From the NCBI GenBank assembly GCA_030734395.1, contig JAUZTG010000023.1, forward strand, positions 558,001 to 622,000: a stretch of 64,000 nt of DNA, read 5' to 3'. Within the stretch, counting starts at the first letter, position 1, and every line of letters begins with the position of its first letter. This DNA is from Sarocladium kiliense (lineage: Eukaryota > Ascomycota > Sordariomycetes > Hypocreales > Sarocladiaceae). A program made the position numbers and the translations under genes. A model generated the notes under the pieces. That model did not search any database. It saw only the letters and a program-made list of their open reading frames with translations, and had not been told where the DNA came from. Below, piece by piece: positions 45,079 to 56,991 of this stretch.

Positions 45079-46284
45079 ATGAAGAAAACAATTCCCCTTA
45101 CTTTGCCAGCCTTTGCAGGCCTCGTTCATGCATCGTCGGACTGTAAACAAGGGTTCACCTATCATGGCTGCGCAGTAATCGACCTCAACTCACTTGGCAA
45201 CCCCCTAGTCTTCTCTGACACCATCCTGTCGCCCGAAGCATGCCAGAAAGCATGCCAAGGCCACCAATTGGCGGCTTTGTTCCCAGAGTATGTGATCTAC
45301 ACCTGTCTGGACGATGACGACTGACCATATAGCTGCTGTCGTTGCGGAGATCACTTAGAGGCTGTAAAGCCGGTCAACGATGCAGTATGCGACTTCGCTT
45401 GCATGCATGACCCAAGCGTTGGCATGTGTGGCAGTTCATGTGAGCCGAACGTATCGACCGTTTACACAAGAACGCCACCAGGAGTGGAAGCACCCCCTAT
45501 ATCTGCAAACTCGGGTGTCCCCGAGCTACCAAAGGACCCTGACACTGGAGATCAACACCAAGATCTTCCACCTGGTCCCGAGCAGCCCTCGAGCCCCGGG
45601 TCTACTTGGAATCCAGGTGGTCAGTCGACGCCTGGGAACCCCCCTGGCCGTGGAATTCCTCCAAATCCCAAGTCTGTGAACCCCGACCCAGGCTCAGCTG
45701 TTCCTGGCGATCCAGAACAGTCGCCTCCAGAACCCGAAGCTGATTTACCGAGTCAAAGCAATCCACCACAGAATGCGCCACCCAATAACCAACCACCCTT
45801 GGGGTTTCCAGACGTACCAGACTCAGGAAACCCACCTCAAGGCAATCCATCAGAACCTGCGACTCCTAGTCTTCCGCAGCCATCGATCCAACCCGAGCCA
45901 ACACCCCCCGATGATGAAATGCCGTCTTCCGGAGAGCCACCCCCAGGAGAGGCTCCTGAGCCGCTCAGCTCTTACCCTCCCGAGACTGATGGTCCCGAGA
46001 CCACCCCAGCCGGATCACCACCTCGGCCCAATGCAGGGCCAGGCACCGTGAACGTCCCCGAGCCTGAACAGGCGGATGGTACACCTGTGCCAAACCAAGG
46101 AAATATGACAGATGGTCGTCCTCCTCCTGATACGCAGCCCTGGCCAAATCCTTCCGGTGGTCTAATAACGGAGGGAGACCCTCCTGGCCCTTCACTGGTC
46201 ACCGGGGCCGACGCCGCCGGGCTTGCCATGCCTGTAGGCCTCATATGGCGCATCCTGATTGCGATGGCCTTCTTCTATGCTTGA
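45079..46284 (+). CDS. WSC-domain, Pro-rich, GPI-type wall protein
   Basis: Two exons, 45079-45287 and 45333-46284 (45-bp intron inside the WSC domain); 386 aa. Residues 1-19 are a signal peptide. Residues about 20-110 form a WSC domain with FTYHGCAVID, SPEACQKACQGH, CCRCGD and CDFACMHDPSVGMCGSS, giving the expected paired Cys pattern. WSC domains bind wall glycans or act as wall-stress sensors. Residues 115-345 are a Pro/Glu/Gly-rich stalk with many NPP, PPG and PEP turns. The C-terminus has a small-residue site (GADAAG) followed by about 20 hydrophobic residues to the stop, with no cytosolic tail. That favours a GPI anchor over a sensor with a signalling tail, so it is more likely a wall-bound lectin-like protein. 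Confidence 0.88.
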
Positions 46285-46891
46285 GCCGAAAGCATCAGAT
46301 GTAGTGTGGAATGAGAGATGAAGCGATAATTGCTTCCATACTGTATGCTACTACAACATTTTGGGCCCCGTGAGTGGCATAATAGGGACCGGAGAACTGT
46401 CTTGAGTCATAGACAACATGTACGAGAGTCCTCAATGAAGCAGGTCAGAAAGAGAAGACCAAATAGATACAACACTACTATTGAAAGCAGGGCGTGTGGT
46501 TGATGAATGGGAGCTCGTGGCGTAGGCGAGTATGTGCCTGATGGTATGGGTAGCCTGGTGCCTGGCATTTCCCTTTGAGGAAATGAGAAAACTCCACCAG
46601 AACTCCGATGGTCATGCATCTCGGGAGTCGAATCGCATTTTAACACGTCCTGAACCTCATGATGGGTGTGCCTTGAAGTTGGCAATGGCCTGACAAGGAT
46701 GAGATGGAAGGCGGATGTTGTTACCTAGTGGACGGAGTTCCGCCAGCTACGGAATCGTGGCGGGGTAGTGCAGTACGCATCGTTGTCTGGCGCTCCGGCC
46801 CTTGTTGACCAATTCACATCCCTCTTAAATCCCAGCCTCATCCTCTTGCATCGCATTCCTGTTTTCAAGTTCGCACTGCAAGCTTGCAAAG
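46285..46891. other. Spacer upstream of twinfilin
   Basis: 607 bp between two same-strand genes: 3' UTR of the WSC gene, then promoter of twinfilin. No supported open frame. Confidence 0.5.
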
Positions 46892-47999
46892 ATGCAGTCC
46901 GGTATCTCAGGTACGTTTAAGCACAGTTGCACGAAGCATTGGCCAGGGAACTGACAAGACTACAGCATCCGAGGAGCTCCAAGCTCAATTCAACTCCCTC
47001 CTCTCGAGCCCCGACACCTTCGGCCTTCTGATCACGATCGAGAAAGAAGCTCTTGTTCCCGTCTCGACCATTCCCTCTACATCCTCCTCCTTCAGCGAGA
47101 ACCTCAAAGCCCTCCAAGAGCACCTCAAGCCTGATGTTGCGCTCTATATCCTTCTTCGGCGGTACGAGGACTCCCCGCGCCTCCTCGCGCTGACATACGT
47201 TCCCGATGCGGCACATGTGCGGCAGAAGATGCTCTTCGCGTCAACACGACTCACGCTGGTACGAGAGCTGGGATCAGAGCATTTCCGGGAGACCATCTTC
47301 GCTACTACAGCTGAGGAGCTGAGCGAGGCCGGCTTCAAGAAGCACGATGCGCACACGAAGCTGGACGCACCGCTGACAGAGGAGGAACGCACCCTGGGAG
47401 AGGTGAAGAGGGCAGAACAGGAGACTGGCACTGGAACGGGAACAAGGGAGATCCACCTTAGCAAGAGTCTGAAGATGCCAGTGGGAGAGGATGCCATTGC
47501 CGCGATGACGGCAGTTGGGCAGGATGGTGGCAGGACAGTGACGATGCTGGTAAGTCGCGCCCATTCGACCCATTTCAGCCAGTCAAGTACTGAATCACAT
47601 CAGAAAATCAACCCCGCGACCGAGAGTGTCGAGCTGGTGCCCGAGTCACCCTCCCCCAGCTCGATCGCTGAGCTCACCCAAGCCATTTCCGCTACCGAAC
47701 CACGCTTCACTTTCTTCCGCTACACCCACACCCACAACGGCACCGAGTCGAGCCCTGTCCTCTTCTTCTACACTTGCCCCGCTAATGCGGGCACCAAGTC
47801 TATCAAGAACCGCATGATGTACCCGCTGATGAAGCGCGCGGTGCTCACTGTTGCGGAGTCAAACGCAGGTCTGAAGGTGGAGAAGAAATTCGAGGTAGAG
47901 GAGCCTTCTGAGATCACAGAGCAAAGCGTCTTGGAAGATCTGCATCCGAAGGTGACGGCGCGGCAAGGATTCAGTAGACCGAAACGGCCTGGACGGTGA
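46892..47999 (+). CDS. twf1: Twinfilin
   Basis: Three exons: 46892-46910 (19 nt), 46966-47549 and 47604-47999; 332 aa, the usual length. Twinfilin binds ADP-actin monomers and caps filaments at cortical actin sites. The tiny first exon encodes MQSGIS and joins in frame to ASEELQAQFN, matching the conserved N-terminus of the first ADF-homology domain. Two ADF-H domains are visible, about residues 3-140 and 178-310. The first has YILLRRYEDSPRLLALTYVPD. The second has FTFFRYTHTHNG and KNRMMYPLMKRAVL, the actin-binding long helix. The linker contains EREIHL-type charged residues. The C-terminal basic tail (RPKRPGR) is typical for lipid or capping-protein contact. Confidence 0.95.
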
Positions 48000-48711
48000 T
48001 CCTCTTCACGTCCAATCATCCAAAGAGAAGAGGGGCTCTTAGCAAGCGAACAGGGACGATTAGAGATTTAAATGAGAAATTTGATTTGACTTTTCCTCAG
48101 ATATATACAAAAGATGATGCTGATGACCCAAAAAGATGCAAATGCAAATGCAACAGAAGTCCACCCACTCACGGAACATATAAGAAATCCAACGTCCCCT
48201 GTTCTCATCTCACCCTCCGCCCGCCTTGACCCGCAGTGGTATATCCGACATGCCTCGTCCGATGCAAACCTCGCAATGAAGCCCAACATCTTCCATCTCC
48301 TTTATTTCTATTTTCGCCCTTGGCCCACAAACAAAAGAGTTTTCGATACCTCGATCAGAGAGATGATTCCACCTGCTTCTTTACCGCGACTAGATACCCC
48401 GGAAACCATGGTCAGATCACAACAGTCCCAGAAGAACAGGAAAGCAAGTAGGCAGGCCAACGCATGAACGACAAAGACAGAAAAGCAGGACGCGAATCAA
48501 AGCAACACAACGAGTGGAAGGAAGCGACAATGGTCACTTCTCCCACGACCTCCTTCTTCTCCCGGCGTTCTCAGTATCCGAAGTCCGCTCGCTCATCGAA
48601 GTTCTTTCATCGGTCTCGAATAACATCGTCGAAAGGCTCGATATCGACGCCGTCCAGGATTCTGTTTCATGCGCAGAATTCGACCAAATCTCATGTGGGG
48701 TCCCCTTCAAA
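48000..48711. other. Convergent 3' spacer
   Basis: 712 bp between twinfilin and the mitochondrial carrier gene. Frames present on the plus strand are short and without features. Confidence 0.5.
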
Positions 48712-49882
48712 TCACTCTTCGTACTTGCCTCCAGTGAATGCGAGGTTGCTGCGTTCTAACTTGTCCTTGAGGTATTCGTAGACGGTGAAGGTGACGGCCT
48801 GGCCGGGGGCGACGCGCATAATGCGGGGGGTAATGCCCTTGTAGAAGGCGTGGAAACCTTCTTGCCTGTTGGGAAGTTCATGGTTAGTTGAGGTGTGTGA
48901 TTGAGTTGCTCGTGCCTGGACTTACTTGAACATATCGCTAGCAATGACTTGTATCCGTTGGAAGGCAGAAACACCGGGCATAGCGGGGGCCTTTTGCAGT
49001 CTTGTCTTGATGGTGTCGATGGGGGCGTTGCTCAGAGGACCCATGGCACCGCTGACGAGTCCAATGAAGGTCGTCTGGTAGCTGGGGAGGTTGGTACCCT
49101 CGTACTGAGGCTGCCAGACCTTCAGCCACTCCTTGAAGTACGAATACGCCGTGAAGTTCACAGCCTGGTTGGAGCCCTGTCTCAACGCCGTGAGGGACAC
49201 GCCACGGTACAGCGCACCGAATCCCTCCTCCCTGACAACCGTATACAAAGCATGTGCCGCGTTTCTGTACTTCGGCACATCCAAAGGATCAGCCATAGAG
49301 TGATGCTGCGCCTGCAGCCGAATCTTAATAACCTCCATAGGCGTCACAACCGCCACCGCCTCAGTCACACCAGCCGCCAGGCCAGCCATGAAGGTAGCGC
49401 GGCCAGAGACGACGCCAGTGTTGGGATCGGCCAAGAACTGCTTGTAGGCTTCGAAGGAAGTGAAGCGGATGGCCATCTTGGGGACAATACCGGTGAGGAC
49501 GGCGCCGAGACCCTTGTAGAGGCCGAGAGGAGTCTCTTTCTTGACGATTTCGACACCGGTGCGGATGAAGCCGCGTTTGGGGGCGCCGGGTTGGCGAGCG
49601 CGACGGGAGAGTTGCATGCGGACTTTGATTGTGTCTTGGGAGGCATTGTGTTAGTTCCTGTAGTGTGTGTTGCTGTTGTGGAGGAAGAGGCGTGAGAGAA
49701 GAGCTTACCGAGAGGGTGGCAGGCGAGAGCCTCCATCATACCAGCGCCACCACCAGCTGCAACAGATTCAGAGTCAGTAACATGAAGCCATTTCACGAAT
49801 GTGTCTTGGAGAAAAGGGTCATACCCATTAGGTTGACCGCCACAGTGGGCGGCTGCTTGTTTCCGTCACTCACGCGAGGCAT
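48712..49882 (-). CDS. SFC1: Mitochondrial succinate/fumarate carrier
   Basis: Four exons on the minus strand: 49882-49825, 49756-49709, 49634-48926 and 48865-48712; 322 aa. The carrier exchanges cytosolic succinate for mitochondrial fumarate and is needed for growth on C2 compounds (yeast Sfc1/Acr1, Aspergillus AcuL). Three mitochondrial-carrier repeats are present, each with its signature: HPLDTIKVRMQ (joined across intron 3), TPMEVIKIRLQ and APIDTIKTRLQ. Six TM helices are expected. GAGMMEALACHPLDT and RVSLTALRQGSNQAVNF-type blocks favour the succinate/fumarate or tricarboxylate branch over ADP/ATP carriers. The short second exon (48 nt) completes the first helix. A close citrate-type carrier is the main alternative. 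Confidence 0.92.
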
Positions 49883-52519
49883 CTTGAAGGACCTCTTGAG
49901 TGTCTTTTTGGTGGACGTTTCCGTAGAAGTAGATTGAGAAAGTGAATGCGATCCAGCTTATTGCCTTTTCGTCAAACCAATTGCGCTTCGCAAGGTGGTT
50001 GTTGTAGTTGCGACTTGCACCACTGGTTGTTCGGGACCTCGGTATACTTCGGCCCCTTGTAGCGGATGATGTCAAGCTCCCGCAGCTGTGTCTCCGAGGA
50101 GCGGAAGGAACAACAGCGTGATTTGAAGCTTGTAATAAACAATGAAAAGTAGAATAATTGAACAAGCAGACAATAAACAAGATCAGATAACTTTGTTTAG
50201 AAGAAAGAAAGAGGAAAGGGAGTCACAAAGTATGACTCTGGATCACAAGGAAAAAAAGACACAGCACACGCCGATGATCGGTGGGCTTTCGCTGGTCTAG
50301 AAAGGGAACAAGAGGGCAGATGAACTCAGCTGGATAACCGAATGAGAGACAGCAGATCGAGTCACACGTCAGTCGCTTGACATCTGAATGCCAATCAAGT
50401 CCCCAATAAGCTCTGGTCGTTTTGCACACACCCCGCGTGGCGTTTTCGGTCAATGGGCACACGAGGGAACTTCAGAGGTACATGCAAGGTGCAGCGTGCG
50501 CCGAGGTCAAACAAGAGGGTGGTTTTGTCGAAAAGGTTAAGAGATACTCGGACAGGTGGAGGAAAAGAAGGACGACCCTGTTTTTTTTTTCTTTATTGGT
50601 TAAATCAGACTCCCTGACAAGTTTTATCCTGCTGGGTCTCTTTCTCCCCCCGTCTCCCCCGGTATAGCTAGTAGGATGGATTCGATCGGAGCTGGGTTGC
50701 GTGCTTGGGTCGTTCCCGGCGGGAGCAGCGAAGAGGAGCTCGGAGAACCGAGCTGGAGCTGGACTTGTACTGCCGTGGCTGTTCCCCGCCATCGCATCGT
50801 GGGATGGATGTGGGCACACAGGTTCCGGGAGTACTTTGCAGGCTTGTTGTGTTTGAGAGGAGGGTACGCACCCGCGGCTGAGGAAGGGAGATATATGTCC
50901 AGCTTGGCTCACCATAACTACGATCTGATGTTGTAATTTGATGTCTATACCCTATTGTTCTGGAAGAGAGGTGACTCTGTCGTCGGCTGGGAATTCAACA
51001 GTGAAGGTATCACCCAGGTACCCTTTGATCCACCATTCCGGGCGGATGGAGCTCCACGACTCGGTGGCCCGGGTGTGAGTGTGCGTGTGTGGGAGTATTG
51101 TCACAGAGATCGACGAGGCTGCAGCAATTACAACTGGCCAGGAAACAACAGAGTATTATTCCTCGGAAGATCGGCTCTTGAGAATGAGAAGCACATCCTC
51201 TGGTCATCAATTGACACACTCTAACGTGGTTACAGTGGCATGCTGCCAGCTGAGGCACCTCCTTGTCCATGGCCTATGTCATCCGTGGGTGCCCTTTACC
51301 GACCACCAGCCGAGCTTGTGATTTTGCGGGGTGCAGCCTCTCTCAGCCCTCTAGACTCGACCTGCACCTCCTCCCACCACTGGCGCCTACGAGACAGTGA
51401 TTAACACGTGCAAGGCTGTTGCATCTCCGTAGCTAAACGTGCCTTATGCACACGGCACTCATTGTAAGTTCAGCGCATCTCAGAGTCGTGCATCCCTAGT
51501 CACTACCCTCGCCGTCAGGTGCATCATCCGACTCTCTCGGCTCGGCCACATCCCCGGACCCTCACCTCATCTCTCTGCCCTCTCCCTTCGGGCGCATTCG
51601 GAACCGACCTGGTTGACCAGCCCAACCCCCAAACCAAATCATCGTGACCCCCATTCTCTCCTTTGCCGACAAGGTCCTCAAACGCTATGACCTTCTAACA
51701 CTCATTGATTCTACCTCTTCAACAGCGGCAAAGCTGTCCTCTCACATCCGTCTGCTGTCCTTTGCCGAGGTTACCCGTCCAACCCCCACAAACACTCTCG
51801 TCTCCGGATCGGATAAGGATTGGTCGATTGACTTCCCTCTCAAACGTCAACCTACCTTACCTCTGTCGGAATGGTGTTCCGTCGAGACGGAAACGGCTGC
51901 TTGTAGGTCCCTAGATATGACTCGAGAGCCTCACTCTTAGATGTGGTATGCCCATGCACGTGAGACCTTCATCACATGCTTTCTTCCTCAGCAAGCCACC
52001 CTTCAACACTTGTCCTCGATATGGTTACCGTCAGACTACGAGCGTACTTGTTACGGCTCAAACGCCTTGGAGACGTTGCAAGCTTGTTCACGGCGCGGAG
52101 CCTAATTGTCCCTTCGTTGTAACTAAATGAGGCCTCACACCCACCTGGTGGATTTGTCCCTACCCTATGTCATGCCCATGTCATGTCAAGTCAAGGGTGT
52201 CACCATTCCGTGACGAATTAGAGCAAACGCATTAAAATGTAGGACAACCGTCCTTTTGTTCATTTTGTTCCACACGTCCTATGTCCCGTGTCCATTCCTT
52301 AACCAAATCCCGAACAACAAAATGCAGCTTTTGGCGCCAAAGATCATATCAACCAAACATAAAGAGAATGAATACAACCCGGCCAATGAATACACGGTGC
52401 ACCGACCGCTGGCCATCTCATCAGAGAAACATGGCTTGCCGATGATGGTATCTCAAACAAACCCTTCCGAAAAAGAAAAACGCCCAAAATAAAACCCCAT
52501 GTCCCGCTGATGCATGTCA
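49883..52519. other. Intergenic, 2.6 kb
   Basis: Holds the promoter of the carrier gene and the 3' region of the SconB gene. Plus-strand frames at 50676-51224 and 51439-51940 have no recognisable protein features. A T-rich run starts at about 50580. Confidence 0.45.
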
Positions 52520-54748
52520 TCACGATGGTGTTCCCCTCTCCTCCATCCGCTCACCCTCAAAGCTATACAGCCTCACCTCTCCATCCTCACTACCGCTCGC
52601 CATACGACTATCGCTGAGGCCAACGCACGTCACCGGACCAGTGTGTCCAGTGAAGCTCCTCTCGCATTTTCCCGTACGAGGTTCCCAGATCTTCGTCATC
52701 GAGTCGTTTGCGCCCGAGACCACCCGAAGTGTGTCACCAGCAAGGCCCCAGACGCCCTCGACGTGTCCGAACATACTGCGCACGCATCGGCCTGTCGCTG
52801 TATCCCACAGCCGGATGGTGTTGTCAAGGCCACCCGTGAGCATGTAGCGTGGAGGAAGAGGACGACTGTCATCAGACCCGAAGCCCGGGCCGTATGCTGC
52901 GCGATCATGAACGGGGGGTTCAATGGCGGCGGGACTGACACTGCGGCCGCTGTGGACTGATGCTGTGTCTGCGTTATCCCCGCTAGGAACCTCCTCTGGC
53001 TCGAAGTCTTCAGGCATCAGAAGAACCTGCTGGACTTGACCGACATGACCTTCGAAGGTCTTAATGCATTGCTTCGAGTCGAGATCCCAGAGCTTGACAG
53101 CGAGATCGTCTGAAGCTGAGAAGATGGTTCGGGAAGGAGAGTCGATTCGTACGTGGTTCACCCAGTCGCTGTGGCCACGCAGAGTAAATGTTTGCTTCGT
53201 GTCGAAGCTGAAGATCTTGACGTGGTTGTCGACAGACCCTGAAGCGAGCGTGCAACCGTCAAAGTGGACGGACAGTACGCCATCCGTGTGGCATTGCAGT
53301 GTGCTCAAGCACTCTCCAGTATGCCAATTCCAGATCTTGATGGTCTTGTCGAAGCTGCCGCTAATGAGCTTTGACTCATCAAATTGCAGTGTTCGCACAG
53401 CGCCAGTATGACCTCGTAGTGTACGAAGGCATTCGCCAGTCTCGATATCCCAGATCTTGACCGTCGTATCGTACGAACCAGTAGCCATAATGTTGTGGTC
53501 GAATTGTAGGCAAGTGACGCCATTCTCGTGACCCTTGAAGGTTTTGATGGAGCACCGACCGGTCTTCCAATTGAAGCCAACCTTGAATCGATCACGGTAG
53601 ACAGCCTTCCATGGACGGAACTTGCGCTCCCCCTCGAGCTGAGAGCAGGATTGCTTCGACGGATGTAGCTTCGGTCGTTTCGCTGGTCCTTCGTCACTGG
53701 CAACCATTTGTCGCTTGTTAGAGTCGGTGTTAGGTGACGATGCTGGTTCTTCTGTGACGTCGGTCACTCTATCGTGCGCGTGGTTCGAATGCGCAACGCG
53801 CTGGTGTCGACTCCACGCTGCCAGCTTCTTTCTTTCGAGAAGCGGCAGGCCCCATCCACAAGTGGTGCACTTTCGGTCGATGTGCTGCTCGCACATTCGG
53901 TGCCAAACCACATCGTCATCGGCGAGATCACGCCATCTACGACTGACCTGAGCGGCTTTGCAGAGGGAGAAAGTATCGAGGTATGTGAGGATCTTGTAGG
54001 ATAGTTCGGTCGGAAGGGTGCCGAGAAAATCGATCTTGAGTTGTTCTTGGACTTCGCGAGCGACAGTCGAGAGTTGTGGGAAGCAACATTGCGTGATGAT
54101 GCCCTGGAGCATCAGGTCGCGGTGTTTCGAGGGCGCGGCCGAGAAGACAGACCAGACGTGAGTGATGGCCTGCTGGTCGGCGGCGGTAAGGCTGTTGAGT
54201 TCCTGATACAAGGTTAGTCATGTCCGCAGTGACTATGCTTGCGCCCGCATGTTCAAAGAACTTACCGATTGGATGTATGCCATCTTGGTCTCATCAGCAG
54301 CACGCCTGCACTTCGAGTCGGGACGGTGACGATAACAGAACTTGCTGTTAGGGTCTGGCTTCCGAGGAACAGGAGTAGTCACGGCCATTCGATGGGAAGA
54401 CTGGTCCTGCTTTTCTTTTCCGATGGGTGCGTAGATGCTGGGAATGTGTTCCTTCAAGAAAGGACTGACGGCCATGCCGACGAGCTCAGAGGACGGCATC
54501 TTGAGAACTCGAGACTCGTCGCCAGTACCGTCTTGTGTCCTCCTCCTGTCACAGCTGTCCTTTGTTGGTTGCTGCGGTTGATGATGATGGTTATGATTGT
54601 GATGGATGTGATTTGATGAAGTAGTCGTCGTGATGCTAGGCTGAGGTGTCAGAGGCGGCGAGATAGAAACAATATTGCCAGTAGGTATCGAGGTGTCGTC
54701 TAGAGTCTCGGCAGGCCGGTAGCCGTCTGTGCGAGCAAGGCCGTTCAT
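52520..54748 (-). CDS. sconB: Sulfur controller F-box/WD40 protein (SconB / SCON-2 / Met30)
   Basis: Two exons on the minus strand, 54748-54266 and 54202-52520; 721 aa. It is the substrate-recognition subunit of an SCF ubiquitin ligase that turns off sulfur-acquisition genes by acting on the CYS3/MetR bZIP activator when sulfur is plentiful. The N-terminal 100 residues are low in complexity with His/Asn runs. A conserved pre-F-box region follows (KFCYRHRPDSKCRRAADETK and DQQAITHVWSVFSAAPSKHR). The F-box is at about residues 220-266 (LPTELSYKILTYLD ... VVWHRMCEQH). Seven WD40 repeats run from about 373 to 710, with an acidic insert in repeat 5 (near residues 565-610). The 63-bp intron sits just before the F-box region. 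A run of 17 G (C on the coding strand) lies 24 nt upstream of the start codon. Confidence 0.97.
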
Positions 54749-54771
54749 TGCGCCTTTGTGCCCAGTCGTGT

Positions 54772-54788
54772 GGGGGGGGGGGGGGGGG
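54772..54788. repeat. Homopolymer run of 17 G
   Basis: A perfect G17 on the plus strand (C17 in the SconB transcript sense), 24-40 bp upstream of the SconB ATG, probably in its 5' UTR. Length is likely variable between strains and hard to sequence. Confidence 0.85.
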
Positions 54789-56991
54789 TTTCCAAGATCA
54801 ACGAAAGGGAAGGACGGTCAGCGCCCAAGCAGGGGGTGAGATGAGATAGTGTAAGAAAGGATGACAAGGTTTATGGAAGGCCGGGACGTCCTCGAGAAAC
54901 CATCTGGGCAGGAGTCAGAGAGGTGAGAATTTGGTGTCACAAGAAGCAAAGGTGCCGATTCGCGGGACGATTGCGTGCTTGGTGCGTTCCAAAGATGTGC
55001 GAATGGAAGGGATGAGGTGTCGAGACTGAGCGAATCTGGAAAGAAGGTGTGCTCGACGTGCAAGGGTATGACGGGGATGCGGTGAGGACGTAGAACTGAT
55101 AGCAGAGTCCGGGGTTCAAAGAGAGTCGCTTCGCTGCCAGAGGAGAGAAGGCCGTAGTGAGACCCAGGCGGTTGGCGGAAAAGGTGACGGCGGCGACGGC
55201 TGTCGGCGGGGGCGGAGGGGCAGCGGAGTGTGGCGGTATCGTGGGGAAAGTTGAAGTTGGTGAAAGGCTTGGAAAATGCGAGAAACGAAGATATCTGCGG
55301 GTTTTCTGTGGCCGGGGGTAATCCTTGGGCGATGGAGAGCCTTCACCGAGTGCTCACTGTAACCGGTGATTTAATATCAGGTTCTTGGTCGCATGGAGGT
55401 GGTATCAAGCGAAGTCTAAAGTGGCATCAGAGGGAGTGGGCACCAGGCGCTTCAGGTACCTCAGCGCGGGGCAGACGCAGATGCAGGTACATCAGCCCTG
55501 CGCCACAGGGAGCCAGAAGCGGTATGAGGCCAAAAGAGCACGCAAGATGGCATCCTGATGCCGTTTATGGCGTCTTGAGTCACGTCTGAGTCTAGATCCG
55601 CGTCTTGATAATCAGCAGCCACGACCAATATGTGATCCTTAATAACTGGGCACGCCATGCAAACAGACAGGGAGACACTTCTTAGAAATTGAAGTCGTGC
55701 TTTGCCTCCTGGATGGCGTGCAAGGGCCCACCTTTACGCCACACCTGGTCAGGACCCACCCCGACGACCCGACGCTCCCAGTGGTCATCCAGCGCTCAAC
55801 AGCCTCCTACAGCGCTGCCCGTTTGGCTGGGCACCGGCCTTCGGTCCCCGGCAGCCGGCCATCGCACGCCAGCCAGGTACGAGCATCCCCCTTGGACATA
55901 GCAAACTCAGTCACGCAGTCTGGATTTTTGCAATGGTGATTCTGCAAGTTTATCACTCATCTAGGGAAATCGAGACTCCTCGGAACCTTTCAACTTTTGT
56001 TCTGCAGCTGGGGTGAACCAACCATCAGGGTCGCCATTCCTTACGAGTGGCCCCGTATCTAATGTCATCACTGTACCCCATTGTGATGTCCAGCTAGTGA
56101 TGCATCCCTAGCCTCGGATCCATAACATGTCACGATCGAGCTCCTTTTTTGCGGGGCACAACCTTGAGATGCCACAGATTCAGCCAGGTCGATGTAATTT
56201 GCCATTCTGTATCGGTGCTGACTATGCTAATGGACTCAACAAAGTGAGATTCTAGGACCGGGCATTTCCTCGACATGCTGAGGTAGGCTACTAAAAATTG
56301 AGTGCGAAGATAACAGGCCTCTAACAAGCCACACTTCCTGACGCCACAACGAGATGTGGCTGACTGCTCAACGAGATGCCTTCCTCAAGCTTCACATATG
56401 ACCTCGTCTGATCTCCTTCAAAACTCCATTTCTACTTTTTGGGATATGCACAATACTCGCGTATCTCGAGACACTTGGCTGCATTTGAATAATCCGGGGG
56501 CAATCCCTGACGCCTCCCCGAGCGGAACCATCACAGCGGAGCCACCTAAGGAGCACATTGACCCTCTTCTTGCATCACTCGCCGATGACCCGAGAGGCTG
56601 ATGCTCAGCTTGCCCAAGCCACAGCAGGCACGGGTTGAGAGGGCCATGTTTCGAATCTGTGGCTGCTGTTGCGGACATTCCAGCTTCCGTATACAGCTGG
56701 CGTGCCGTATCAATGGCGTGCGAGCTGCAACCTTTCGCGCAATGTCCATACCGCCTGTTCAGTCCCCTGCGACCCCCTTTAATATGGTATGATCATCCTG
56801 CCATGATGGCGACTGAAATCACCAACATGGCGCAAAGATTTGGTGACGCAGGGAGTCCGATGCTTCCGTGATTAGGAATGTCAAAACAGGCGCGGCGCAG
56901 ATAGGACATCAAACATGGCATCTGCTCTAGGTCGCCTAGGCAAGGAGGTGAAGATTAACGTTCACCGCCATTATCCCACAGAACCCGGACC
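54789..56991. other. Divergent spacer between SconB and permease
   Basis: 2.2 kb with no supported gene. A compact group of candidate sites for sulfur and amino-acid control is at 55547-55582 and is listed separately. Frames at 55689-56016 and 56356-56871 are featureless. Confidence 0.45.
55547..55582. promoter_or_regulatory. Candidate CYS3-like and CPC1/Gcn4-like sites
   Basis: ATGGCATCCT (55547-55556) and ATGGCGTCTT (55567-55576) each match nine of ten positions of the CYS3 consensus ATGRYRYCAT. TGAGTCA (55576-55582) is a perfect Gcn4/CPC1 core. All fall within 36 bp, about 800 bp upstream of SconB and 1.4 kb upstream of the permease. The consensus is from the Neurospora literature; use of these sites is inference. 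Confidence 0.3.
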
